Assembly: GCA_017534535.1 (NCBI GenBank)
Contig: JAFXVZ010000028.1
Location: 1 to 64,000, forward strand
DNA: 64,000 nt
From: Bacteroidaceae bacterium
GTDB taxonomy: Bacteria > Bacteroidota > Bacteroidia > Bacteroidales > Bacteroidaceae
Direction: 5' to 3'
This document shows, piece by piece, positions 51,641 to 60,047 of the stretch. The translations under genes and the position numbers were made by a program. The notes beneath the pieces were generated by a model, which was given only the letters and a program-made list of their open reading frames with translations, had not been told where the DNA came from and did not search any database. Every line of letters begins with the position of its first letter. The first letter of the stretch is position 1.

Positions 51641-51677
51641 AACAATAGAGCAGTCAATCTAACTGCTCTATTGTTTT
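51641..51677 (+). terminator. Intrinsic terminator of the GH5 gene
   Basis: AACAATAGAGCAG and CTGCTCTATTGTT form a perfect 13-bp stem with a 9-base loop, then TT. Close to the end of the convergent plug-only gene, so it may serve both. Confidence 0.8.
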
Positions 51678-51715
51678 GTTATTTTAGACAAGTCTGAGTA
51701 ATCACATACATTAAT

Positions 51716-52432
51716 CTAATACTTCCTTTTATCACTACCCCTCATCGTTCTGATAATCACTACACCATTGGCTCCACGAGCACCATAGCCCATGCCATCA
51801 CGATCGACAGTAATTTCTGCTACATCCTCAATAGGTAGGAAATCATCAACCTGCGACACATCGTATGGTACACCATCAATGACATACAGAGGAGGTTCAG
51901 GCAATCGCATGGAGTTGCGACCTCGGATAATGCTAAGCACTGATGAACTTCCACCAACTTGCATCGCTCCTGGTACAAATCGCCTGATGGCAGAGGAAAC
52001 ATCCTTGATATTCTCCCGCATAATCGCATCATGGTTAATAATTCTCATCTTCTTTAAGGTAATCACAGAGGTGTATTCATTCCTTAATGTCGATGGAGCT
52101 GAAGCTGTGGCAGTTACCTCTCCCAATCCTGCCTCTACCGTAAAACCATCATCTTCCAGATGAACAACGATATTGCTATGATCACCTATGGCCAATTGGG
52201 CATCATACTTTGTGCTAATGCCCATTACCAATGTATCAGAGGGCAAGACATCCTTCAATACAAATATCCCTTCCCTGTCTGTCTTGGCACTACCTTTATT
52301 ATGTTTCAGCCAAACCCTGACGTTCTTCTGAGGCTTGCCATCCTTTAGGATAGTGCCTGTCAGCTCTTGAGCCTGAAGCCCTTGGCACATCAGCATTGCC
52401 AACAATCCCATAAGTCCGATTATCCGTTTCAT
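51716..52432 (-). CDS. Plug-only TonB-receptor-like protein (CarboxypepD_reg plus plug, no barrel), copy 1
   Basis: 238 residues. Signal peptide MKRIIGLMGLLAMLMCQGLQA. A carboxypeptidase-regulatory-like domain (about 22-95: ELTGTILKDGKPQKNVRVWL) is followed by a SusC/RagA-type plug (about 105-232: IRGRNSMRLPEPPLYVIDGV, then VAEITVDRDGMGYGARGANG). The protein ends there with no beta-barrel. It has a paralogue at 54807 on the other strand, and the two flank a two-component system. Function unknown; a periplasmic adaptor or decoy for TonB is one idea. Confidence 0.85.
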   Translation of the reverse strand: MKRIIGLMGLLAMLMCQGLQAQELTGTILKDGKPQKNVRVWLKHNKGSAKTDREGIFVLKDVLPSDTLVMGISTKYDAQLAIGDHSNIVVHLEDDGFTVEAGLGEVTATASAPSTLRNEYTSVITLKKMRIINHDAIMRENIKDVSSAIRRFVPGAMQVGGSSSVLSIIRGRNSMRLPEPPLYVIDGVPYDVSQVDDFLPIEDVAEITVDRDGMGYGARGANGVVIIRTMRGSDKRKY

Positions 52433-52596
52433 AGCTTTGCGTTTTTATTGTAAATATGCACAAATATACAAATAAACTTGGTTGCAAATATAATCCATTT
52501 ATAATAATTGTTTGTAATAAGAGTTTTTTAACGGTAAAATGGGGGTTATGATGCCTCAAAATGCTTATCTTCGCATCAAGATAAAAGAAAAGAAAC

Positions 52597-53262
52597 ATGA
52601 AGATTCTGATAATAGACGATGATATAGCCCTATGCACTCTCATCAAGAACCATTTGGAAAAAGGTGACGATGAGTGTGTCTGCCTGTATGATTTGGATAA
52701 TGTTAGTACGCGTGTTAAGGAAGCACAACCAGATATTATCTTGCTCGACATTGGCTTTGAGGGCGATGATGGTGTGTGGGCATTGCCCACCATTGAGAAC
52801 GCTGCTCCATTTGCTTCCATCATCTTCATTACTTCCCATACTGAGAGTTCCGAGATGGTGAGGGCTCTTAATGCAGGAGGTAACTACTTTGTGAGGAAAC
52901 CTTTGCAGATGAATGAGTTGACAGCCATCATCAATAGCCAGAAACGTAATCTGATTACCAATAATCCAGCCATCAGCATTAGCTCGTTTATCTTTAATCG
53001 GAAGAATCAGACCCTAAGCGATGGGAACATTACCCATCAACTCACGGCTTTCGAAAGTCGCTTGCTGAACTTGTTGGCTATGAATAGAGGCAACGCGGTG
53101 ATGCGCAAGGAGATATATCAGCATTTATGGAAGAATGACGATTATACAGCTGCAAGTTTGAATAATTTGGTGTGTCATCTCAGGGATTACTTTCCTCCAG
53201 AGAGTGGGGTAGAGATAGAAACAATTTGGGGTATGGGATATAAACTGACGGTAAAGGAATGA
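52597..53262 (+). CDS. OmpR/PhoB-type response regulator
   Basis: 221 residues. Complete receiver: MKILIIDDDIALC, DIILLDIGFEGDDG with the phospho-accepting Asp near 51, SIIFITSHTES with the Ser/Thr switch, and FVRKPLQMNEL with the conserved Lys. The winged helix follows from about 125 (LTAFESRLLNLLAMNRGN, RKEIYQHLWKNDD, LNNLVCHLRDYF, WGMGYKL). Stop overlaps the kinase start by ATGA. A -7-like TATCTTCG lies about 28 bases upstream. Confidence 0.95.
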   Translation: MKILIIDDDIALCTLIKNHLEKGDDECVCLYDLDNVSTRVKEAQPDIILLDIGFEGDDGVWALPTIENAAPFASIIFITSHTESSEMVRALNAGGNYFVRKPLQMNELTAIINSQKRNLITNNPAISISSFIFNRKNQTLSDGNITHQLTAFESRLLNLLAMNRGNAVMRKEIYQHLWKNDDYTAASLNNLVCHLRDYFPPESGVEIETIWGMGYKLTVKE

Positions 53263-54632
53263 AGAAGTATTATGTCATAGCATTGGTGGCGATAGTTGCC
53301 ATCCTGGTGTTGCTGATTGGTAACATCAAGGGGAAATACGATGGTTATGTGCAGGAGGTGTCGAAGCAAATTGACAAATCTTTGGATATAGCTATGGAAG
53401 AAGAAATGGGCATCAGGCAAAAGAGCATTCGTTTAAATGATTTGGAAGGTCCTATATTTGGAATCAGGTTGCACCTTACTACCCAAGACGTAGTTGATAG
53501 CATAATGAATTTGCCTCAGGTCAAGGATGGCACTTATCGGGTTGACATTGTTGATGGCAGGAAAGAGCGTGCGGAAGGTATTCCTGAATTGGAGATTACC
53601 AGAATGCACAATCAAGATAGGTACATCAAACATCAGATTTATATTGACTTACCAGTGCTCGATAGCATATTCTGTTATTGGCTTAAAGCCGATATTCCTC
53701 ATCTTTTTACTTTATTGGATCATGACACCATTCAAATAAAAAGCTATGGAGATGTTGGAATAAAAAAGGGTAACTATACAAAACTGAAGCGAGTGGGTTT
53801 ACATGAAAAGCAGACGCTAAAGGTACAAGCTTCTATTCCTGTGGAAGATTTTGTGCGAGCAGAAGTCATCCCTTTGTTACTAAGCTTTTTATTGATGCTT
53901 CTGGCTTTGGCTTGTGTCTTGATACAGCTTACTGTTATCCGCAGAAAAGAATTGGAACTGAAACAGAGGGAGATGGCCACAGGTGGCATCATCCATGATT
54001 TGCGAGGGCCTGTTACTACCGCCATCTCAATAGTGGAGAGTTTGCAAGAAGGACAAACGGATGAGGGCATGAAAGCCATTGAGAGCCGAAATGAGGTGAT
54101 GCTGAGGCATGTGCTACATGAGATTGAGACCTTGGGTGATACCATTCGTGAGGAGAGGATGCAGACAACCATTCACCGCAAGCCTACTGATTTAGTCGCA
54201 TTAGCTGAAACGGTGAGGCGAGAAGTGGATGTGGTGTTTCAATCCAAGCATCATACCATTATCATTGATAATCAATTGCCTCAGGACAAGAAGCTGATGT
54301 TGGATGCCGATAAGGTAGAACGCATCTTGCGTAATTTAGTGGAGAATGCCGTAAAGTATGCTGATGCTGGGGTTGAGGTACGGGTAAGGCTTGCTTGGCA
54401 GAATAATATGCCTGTGGTTTCTGTACAGGATAATGGTTGGGGCATTGCTCCCCAACATCTCAAAAAGATTTTCAAGCAGTATTATCGCATCGAGCAACCT
54501 TCAGGTCGTCATCGCAATGGGCATGGTATGGGTCTCACCAATGTACAGCATCTGGTCAAGGCTCATGGTGGCAAGATTTGGGTGCAAAGCCATCCAGGTA
54601 AAGGCAGTACCTTTAGCTTTACATTGGCATAA
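53259..54632 (+). CDS. Sensor histidine kinase
   Basis: 457 residues. Membrane helix at 4-22, a periplasmic sensor of about 180 residues without recognised fold, second helix near 205-225. HisKA-like region with the phospho-accepting His in GGIIHDLRGPVTTAISIVE (near 248), then HATPase motifs RNLVENAVKYA (N box), DNGWGIAPQHLKKIF (G1/F), GHGMGLTNVQHLV (G2) and GKGSTFSFTLA. Partner of the preceding regulator. Plug-only genes on both sides are the nearest candidate targets. Confidence 0.94.
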   Translation: MKKYYVIALVAIVAILVLLIGNIKGKYDGYVQEVSKQIDKSLDIAMEEEMGIRQKSIRLNDLEGPIFGIRLHLTTQDVVDSIMNLPQVKDGTYRVDIVDGRKERAEGIPELEITRMHNQDRYIKHQIYIDLPVLDSIFCYWLKADIPHLFTLLDHDTIQIKSYGDVGIKKGNYTKLKRVGLHEKQTLKVQASIPVEDFVRAEVIPLLLSFLLMLLALACVLIQLTVIRRKELELKQREMATGGIIHDLRGPVTTAISIVESLQEGQTDEGMKAIESRNEVMLRHVLHEIETLGDTIREERMQTTIHRKPTDLVALAETVRREVDVVFQSKHHTIIIDNQLPQDKKLMLDADKVERILRNLVENAVKYADAGVEVRVRLAWQNNMPVVSVQDNGWGIAPQHLKKIFKQYYRIEQPSGRHRNGHGMGLTNVQHLVKAHGGKIWVQSHPGKGSTFSFTLA

Positions 54633-54769
54633 AATCCAGATTATTTTTGGCGGATTCATTTTATTGTTTTAACCCTCTCCTATCAGCACAGACCTCATCG
54701 CACTAACAAATTATCACAGCGAGGGACAAAAATTAGAATTCGATTATATATGTTTTGAAATGGTTTTTT

Positions 54770-54777
54770 TATCTTTG
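54770..54777 (+). promoter_or_regulatory. -7 box of plug-only gene copy 2
   Basis: TATCTTTG, about 30 bases before the start codon. The leader ACAATAAAAAC...AAAGCT is shared with the divergent copy at 52432. Confidence 0.5.
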
Positions 54778-54806
54778 CCTTTGCTAAACAATAAAAACAC
54801 AAAGCT

Positions 54807-55523
54807 ATGAAACGGATAATCGGACTTATGGGATTGTTGGCAATGCTGATGTGCCAAGGACTTCAAGCTCAAGAGTTGACAGGCACCATCTTGAAGGATG
54901 GGAAGCCTCAGAAAAATATCAGGGTGTGGCTGAAGCATAATAGAGGTGTAGCTAAGACAGATAAAGAGGGACAATTTTGGTTGCCCAGGGTGTTGCCTAC
55001 CGATACTTTGGTAATGGGGGTAAGCACCAAATATGATGCGCAATTATTGGTTGGTGAGCATAAAGACATTATTGTCAACTTGGAGGAAGATGGCTTTACG
55101 GTTTCTGGTGGTTTGGAGGAACTGACAGTAACAGCTCCCTCAAGTAAGAAAACTGAATATATCTCGGTGATTACCCTGAAGAAAATGCAGGTGGTGAATC
55201 ACGATGTCATTATGAGAAACAGTATCAAAACTGTGCTTGAGGCCATCAGACGGATCGTGCCTGGGGCTCAGTATATCGAAGATCCACTGTCTAATGAGAG
55301 AATTATATCTATCGTACGAGGTCCTAACTCCATGCGTAATCAATTAGGCCCACCTCTGTTTATCATCGATGACATTCCATATGAGTCTGGAGTATGGGTT
55401 GATGATTTCCTCTCAATGGACGATGTGGCAGAGTTGAGGGTTGACCGAGATGGTAGTGGCTATGGCGCTCGTGGTGCCAATGGTGTGGTAATTATCAGAA
55501 CTTTGAGAGGAAGCGATAGATAA
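54807..55523 (+). CDS. Plug-only TonB-receptor-like protein (CarboxypepD_reg plus plug, no barrel), copy 2
   Basis: 238 residues, the same length as copy 1. The first 35 residues are identical except one (MKRIIGLMGLLAMLMCQGLQ and ELTGTILKDGKPQKN). The plug part has YIEDPLSNERIISIVRGPNS, PPLFIIDDIPY and VAELRVDRDGSGYGARGANG. No barrel follows; a terminator comes at 55582. The near-identical N-terminal DNA of the two copies in opposite orientation brackets the two-component system. Confidence 0.85.
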   Translation: MKRIIGLMGLLAMLMCQGLQAQELTGTILKDGKPQKNIRVWLKHNRGVAKTDKEGQFWLPRVLPTDTLVMGVSTKYDAQLLVGEHKDIIVNLEEDGFTVSGGLEELTVTAPSSKKTEYISVITLKKMQVVNHDVIMRNSIKTVLEAIRRIVPGAQYIEDPLSNERIISIVRGPNSMRNQLGPPLFIIDDIPYESGVWVDDFLSMDDVAELRVDRDGSGYGARGANGVVIIRTLRGSDR

Positions 55524-55581
55524 TATTTTTGTTGTTTTTAACCAAAAAGGAGGGACAATCAATTCTCCATATCTAATAATA

Positions 55582-55613
55582 ATAGGTGGGGCTTCGGCTC
55601 TGCCTATTTTTTT
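55582..55613 (+). terminator. Intrinsic terminator of plug-only gene copy 2
   Basis: ATAGGTGGGGC, TTCG tetraloop, GCTCTGCCTAT with wobble pairs, then TTTTTT. Confidence 0.8.
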
Positions 55614-55734
55614 AGAGAGAATTAATGAATCCATTTCGAGGGACTATTTTTTATCATTTCATCACGCCATAGGTATAACACCAAAGGTGTGATGAAAAGA
55701 GCTAAACATTTGTGTTATATTCCAACAATTGTTG

Positions 55735-55742
55735 TATATTTG
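55735..55742 (+). promoter_or_regulatory. -7 box of the GH29-GH92 operon
   Basis: TATATTTG, with TTTG at 55709-55712 (22 bp upstream, slightly long). The start codon at 55764 is about 15 bases from the expected transcription start; an in-frame ATG at 55689 lies upstream of the promoter and is rejected. Confidence 0.6.
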
Positions 55743-55763
55743 CCAAAAATTAGATTTAATGCC

Positions 55764-57200
55764 ATGAATAAAAACTTTCTATTCGCAGCAATTGTGGCTC
55801 TGGGCTTTGCCTCATGTGCCGACAATACCCCTGAGCCTGCGCCCGTCTATCCTATCCCTGCACCCAAGCAGGTGGAATGGCAACAAATGGAAACCTACGC
55901 CTTTATCCATTTCGGACTCAACACCTTCAATGATATGGAGTGGGGATATGGAGATACTGACCCTAAGACATTCAACCCCAAGCATCTGGATGCCAAGCAA
56001 TGGGCTCGCACATTCGTGGAGGCTGGTATGAAGGGAGTTATAATCACAGCCAAGCATCACGATGGTTTCTGTCTGTGGCCAACAGAGTTGACTGATTATA
56101 ATATCACTCATTCATCATACAATGGTGATGTGGTGGGCGAATTGGCGAGTGCCTGCAGAGAATACGGGTTGAAGTTTGGGGTGTATCTATCGCCTTGGGA
56201 CAGAAACCGTTCCGATTATGGTGAGCCCTCATACGTGGAATACTATCATGCCCAATTGCGTGACTTACTGACACGCTATGGCGATATCTTCGAGGTGTGG
56301 TTCGATGGTGCCAATGGTGGCGATGGCTATTATGGTGGAGCTAAGGAACGCAGGAGCATCGACCGTAGGAATTATTATAACTTCCCCAAAGCTTGGGCGA
56401 TGGTGGAGGAGTTACAACCCAATGCCATCTGCTTCTCGGATGGAGGACCTGGATGCCGATGGGTGGGTAATGAAAGTGGTCATGTAGGCACTACCAACTG
56501 GGCTTTCCTGCGTGGTGCAGAGGTCTATCCTGGCTATCCGAATGGTGACGAACTATTCATAGGTCATGCTGATGGCGATGCCTGGATACCAGCTGAATGT
56601 GATGTTTCTATCCGACCAGGTTGGTTCTATCACGAGAGTGAGGATGATAAGGTGAAAACTCCTGATGATTTGGTAGATATCTACTATCAAAGCGTGGGGC
56701 ATAATGGTAATATGTTGCTGAACTTCCCTGTCAATAAGGAGGGCTTGATTTCAAAAACTGACTCTATCAATGCTGTACGCTTTCATCAACGCATTACGCA
56801 GGAGTTGGGGCATAACCTGTTGCTGGATGCCAAGGTGGAGGCATCCGATGTGCGAGGCAAACGCTTTGATGCCACCCTTGCCAATGATGGTGATTTCGAT
56901 ACCTATTGGGCTACGTCTGATGAAATGACTACAGGTTCTCTTACTTTCACTTTCAATCAGCCACAACAAGTTTCTCGTCTGATGTTGCAAGAATACATCC
57001 CTTTGGGGCAACGAGTGAAAAACTTCCAAGTTGAATACCAGAATGGTAGTGTATGGGTGCCTTTGCCTTTGGATGAGGAGACCACTACCATCGGCTATAA
57101 ACGTATTTTGCGTTTCCCTGAGATTACCTCTTCAGCTATTAGAATCAACTTTACCGATGCCCGTGGACCTCTGTGCATCAGTGAGGTAGCCGCATTCTGA
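55764..57200 (+). CDS. Alpha-L-fucosidase, GH29, with C-terminal discoidin-like domain
   Basis: 478 residues. Lipobox FASC near 18. The GH29 catalytic domain runs from about 35 to 345 (FIHFGLNTFNDMEWGYGD, ITAKHHDGFCLWPT, then FEVWFDGANGGDG with the nucleophile Asp). An F5/8 type C (discoidin-like) domain occupies about 360-478 (VEASDVRGKRFDATLANDGD, FDTYWAT, and LTFTFNQPQQVSRLMLQEYI). It releases fucose from glycans, at the surface or in the periplasm. Operon with the GH92 gene, 26 bases apart; together they suggest use of host or plant glycoprotein glycans. Confidence 0.94.
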   Translation: MNKNFLFAAIVALGFASCADNTPEPAPVYPIPAPKQVEWQQMETYAFIHFGLNTFNDMEWGYGDTDPKTFNPKHLDAKQWARTFVEAGMKGVIITAKHHDGFCLWPTELTDYNITHSSYNGDVVGELASACREYGLKFGVYLSPWDRNRSDYGEPSYVEYYHAQLRDLLTRYGDIFEVWFDGANGGDGYYGGAKERRSIDRRNYYNFPKAWAMVEELQPNAICFSDGGPGCRWVGNESGHVGTTNWAFLRGAEVYPGYPNGDELFIGHADGDAWIPAECDVSIRPGWFYHESEDDKVKTPDDLVDIYYQSVGHNGNMLLNFPVNKEGLISKTDSINAVRFHQRITQELGHNLLLDAKVEASDVRGKRFDATLANDGDFDTYWATSDEMTTGSLTFTFNQPQQVSRLMLQEYIPLGQRVKNFQVEYQNGSVWVPLPLDEETTTIGYKRILRFPEITSSAIRINFTDARGPLCISEVAAF

Positions 57201-57226
57201 ATATTGAAAAAATAAAACATACCATC

Positions 57227-59566
57227 ATGAAGAAGAACATCTTGTTTGCAATGATTGTCGGGTTGTCGTTTCTTACGGCACATGCTGACCAGATAAAAGA
57301 TAAGGTTTCCTATGTGAATCCGATGATCGGTACTGAGGGCATGGGGCATACGTTCCCTGGTGCCTGTGCCCCTTTTGGCATTGTACAACTTAGTCCTGAC
57401 ACTGATACCATCCCCCACAATATCAATGGGGTATATCAAGGCAAGGTCTATGAGTATTGTGCTGGCTATCAGCATACTGACAATACTATCGTGGGCTTCA
57501 GTCATACGCATCTGAGTGGTACGGGTCATTCTGACTTGGGTGACATTATGATTATGCCACAGACAGGTGCTTTGCAACTCAATCCTGGTACAAAGGATAA
57601 TCCCGACAGTGGCTATCGTCAGCGTTTCTCACACGATACCGAAAAAGCGTCGCCTGGCTATTATGCCGTGAAATTGGCAGATAGTGGGGTGGAGGTGCAA
57701 CTCACTGCTACCCAGCGAGTAGGTGTTCACAAATATACCTATCCTAAGGGCTCTGAGCAACGTATCATCCTCGACCTTTTACATGGGCTCTATAACTATG
57801 ATGGTAAAGTTTTGTGGTCAACTTTGCGTGTTGAGAACGATACCCTGCTCACTGGCTTACGAATGACAGATGGTTGGGCTCGAACGAATTATACTTATTT
57901 TGCCATCTCTTTCTCGAAGCCCATCAGCAGTTATGGTTATCGGGACAGGAAGCCTGAGAATTATGTGGGTTTCTGGCGTAAGTTCGACAGGTATCACAAC
58001 TTCCCAGATATGGCAGGGCGAAGCATGGTGGCATATTTTAATTTTGACGGGAATCAATCCACAGAGTTGGTGGTAAAAGTAGCATTATCAGCAGTATCTA
58101 CCGAAGGCGCATTGAAGAATCTGCAAGCAGAAGCTTCAGGCAAATCTTTCGAGACCATTTGTCAAGAAACCAGAAATGCTTGGAATCGCGAGTTGTCTGT
58201 CATTGATTGTGAAGGCACTGACGACCAAAGGGCGATGCTCTACACTTCACTCTATCATACCATGATTAACCCTTCCATCTATATGGATGTGGATAGACAA
58301 TATCGTGGTGTGGATGGTAATATCCACATGGCCAAAGACTTTGATAACTATACCGTCTTTTCCGTATGGGACACCTATCGAGCTGAGCATCCTTTGTTGG
58401 GTTTGTTGAAACCCTCCAGGAATACCAATATGGTGAAGTCGATGATTCAGCATCAGCGTCAGCAGACTTTGGGCATGCTTCCTGTGTGGAGTTTGATGGG
58501 CAATGAGGGTTGGTGCATGACTGGCTATCATGCTGTGACCGTTTTGGCGGATGCCATCGTTAAAGGTGCTAATATAAACAAGGAAGAAGCCCTGAATGCG
58601 ATGGTCAAGACGGCCACCAATCGTTATTTCCCCAGTGTACAGGACTATATGCGATTGGGCTATGCCCCTTACGATACGGATAACACAGCTGCTTCTAACA
58701 CGTTGGAATATAGCTTCGATGACTGGACCATCTATGCAGCTGCTAAGGCGATGGGTAATGAGCAAGTAGCATCTGAGTTTGCGAAGCGTGCCCTGTATTA
58801 TCGCAATACTTACGATACTTCCATAGGTTTTGCCTCACCTCGTTATCTGAATGGAGAGTTCAAGAAGGACCTCGACCCTTACCAGACTTACGATGAGGGT
58901 TTCATTGAGGGCAATTCATGGAACTTCTCTTTCCAAGCACCACAGGATGTATTTGGCTTGATACAAATCATGGGAGGGGAGAAGGCTTTCCTCGACAAGC
59001 TTGACAATCTCTTTGTGATGGACTTGCCTGAGAAATATTATGTAGATAATGAGGACATTACCTCTGAATGCCTGGTAGGGGGCTATGTGCACGGAAATGA
59101 ACCTTCGCATCATGTGCCTTATCTCTATGCGTGGACTTCCACCCCTTGGAAGACGCAAGAGTGGCTTCGCACTATCATGAACAAGATGTATCGAAACCAC
59201 ATTCGTGGCTTGGGTGGCAATGACGATTGTGGTCAGATGTCGGCTTGGTACATCTTCTCCGCTATGGGCTTCTATCCTGTGGCTCCTGGTACTGACCAGT
59301 ATGTCTTGGGTGCTCCTTATCTGCCATCCATGAAGGTGACACTTGAAAATGGCAAGGTGGTGGAAATCAAGGCGCCGAAGGTGAGTGACAAGAATCGCTA
59401 TGTGCAAAGCGTTCGCATCAACGGTAAGCCTTACTCGAAGCTCTATATCACCCATAGCCAACTTACGGATGGTTGTGTCATTGAGTTCGAGATGGGTTCT
59501 AAGCCGAACAAGAAGCGTGGCCTCGCCTTGGCTGATAAGCCTTATTCGATGACGCAATCCAAATAA
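57227..59566 (+). CDS. Alpha-mannosidase, GH92
   Basis: 779 residues. Signal peptide ending in THA. The N-terminal domain has VNPMIGTEGMGHTFPGAC and FGIVQLSPDT, and the catalytic (alpha/alpha)6 domain has FSVWDTYRAEHPL, GNEGWCMTGYHAV (conserved Glu) and GNDDCGQMSAWYIFSAMGFYP. GH92 enzymes are calcium-dependent exo-acting alpha-mannosidases that trim N-glycans. No lipobox, so likely periplasmic. The stop codon abuts the 178-bp repeat copy 3. Confidence 0.96.
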   Translation: MKKNILFAMIVGLSFLTAHADQIKDKVSYVNPMIGTEGMGHTFPGACAPFGIVQLSPDTDTIPHNINGVYQGKVYEYCAGYQHTDNTIVGFSHTHLSGTGHSDLGDIMIMPQTGALQLNPGTKDNPDSGYRQRFSHDTEKASPGYYAVKLADSGVEVQLTATQRVGVHKYTYPKGSEQRIILDLLHGLYNYDGKVLWSTLRVENDTLLTGLRMTDGWARTNYTYFAISFSKPISSYGYRDRKPENYVGFWRKFDRYHNFPDMAGRSMVAYFNFDGNQSTELVVKVALSAVSTEGALKNLQAEASGKSFETICQETRNAWNRELSVIDCEGTDDQRAMLYTSLYHTMINPSIYMDVDRQYRGVDGNIHMAKDFDNYTVFSVWDTYRAEHPLLGLLKPSRNTNMVKSMIQHQRQQTLGMLPVWSLMGNEGWCMTGYHAVTVLADAIVKGANINKEEALNAMVKTATNRYFPSVQDYMRLGYAPYDTDNTAASNTLEYSFDDWTIYAAAKAMGNEQVASEFAKRALYYRNTYDTSIGFASPRYLNGEFKKDLDPYQTYDEGFIEGNSWNFSFQAPQDVFGLIQIMGGEKAFLDKLDNLFVMDLPEKYYVDNEDITSECLVGGYVHGNEPSHHVPYLYAWTSTPWKTQEWLRTIMNKMYRNHIRGLGGNDDCGQMSAWYIFSAMGFYPVAPGTDQYVLGAPYLPSMKVTLENGKVVEIKAPKVSDKNRYVQSVRINGKPYSKLYITHSQLTDGCVIEFEMGSKPNKKRGLALADKPYSMTQSK

Positions 59567-59744
59567 TGCATATTTATGCATAAAATGTCCTCAAAATAGG
59601 AGTTTTTAGAGGTAATTTTATTTAGTCCAAGTAAAAGGGTCGATTACTCCAAGTAAACGGCCCTTTTACTTGAAGCAATCGAGCCGTTTGCTTCAAGCGG
59701 ATTTATAGGCCAAAATCAGGGTTGTATATACGGATATTTATGCG
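59567..59744 (+). repeat. 171-178 bp interspersed repeat, copy 3
   Basis: Starts right after the GH92 stop codon and has the same length as copy 2. Contains TAGTCCAAGTAAAAGGG, CTCCAAGTAAACGGCCC and a perfect hairpin CTTGAAGCAA (59669-59678) / TTGCTTCAAG (59688-59697) around TCGAGCCGT. Bounded by ATATTTATGC on both sides. Confidence 0.8.
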
Positions 59745-60047
59745 TTTGGAGATTGAAAAAATAGCGGAGAATTTTTTAAAAACATCCCGACATCCCGACA
59801 TCTTTTTGTAATGTACTGGAATATTGCGTCTTAGAGTGTTTTTTACAAATTAAACATACCGACAACATCCCGATTATATCCCGACAAGATGCCGACAAAA
59901 AGCCAATATGTCGGTATGTTGTCGGCATCTAAACGGCATCTTGTCGGCATCTTCTTTTTAATAAACTGTGCATATATGTCAGAATGTCAATTGATTATAA
60001 TATCCTGTCGGTATGTCGGGATGTTTTTTTTATATTTGTGTCGGTTT
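59745..60047. other. Gene-free region with CGGCAT repeat arrays
   Basis: No gene is seen. Inverted outer words AACATCCCGACAT (from about 59785) and ATGTCGGGATGTT (ending near 60025) bracket the 11-bp arrays at 59855-59952. The motif TGTCGGTATGTCGGGATG at 60006-60023, with the T-tract and ATTTGTGTCGG after it, is shared with 40895 onward. Confidence 0.65.
59855..59952. repeat. Two opposed arrays of four 11-bp units forming a 44-bp-arm inverted repeat
   Basis: Left arm: CATACCGACAA, CATCCCGATTA, TATCCCGACAA, GATGCCGACAA (59855-59898). Loop of 10 bases. Right arm: TGTCGGTATGT, TGTCGGCATCT, AAACGGCATCT, TGTCGGCATCT (59909-59952). The arms are reverse complements of the same unit, with drift. Confidence 0.85.

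Noticed and set aside
55689-55763. Longer N-terminus for the fucosidase
   Set aside because: It would start upstream of the -7 box at 55735 and would bury the lipoprotein signal.
58916-59581. Long antisense open frame of about 220 codons opposite the GH92 gene
   Set aside because: It is a shadow of a strongly conserved glycosidase, has no promoter or family features, and is rich in residues expected from reversed codons.
59855-59952. Plasmid-type iterons or a replication origin
   Set aside because: No replication gene or DnaA-box cluster is nearby and the units are arranged as an inverted repeat; kept only as a repeat finding.
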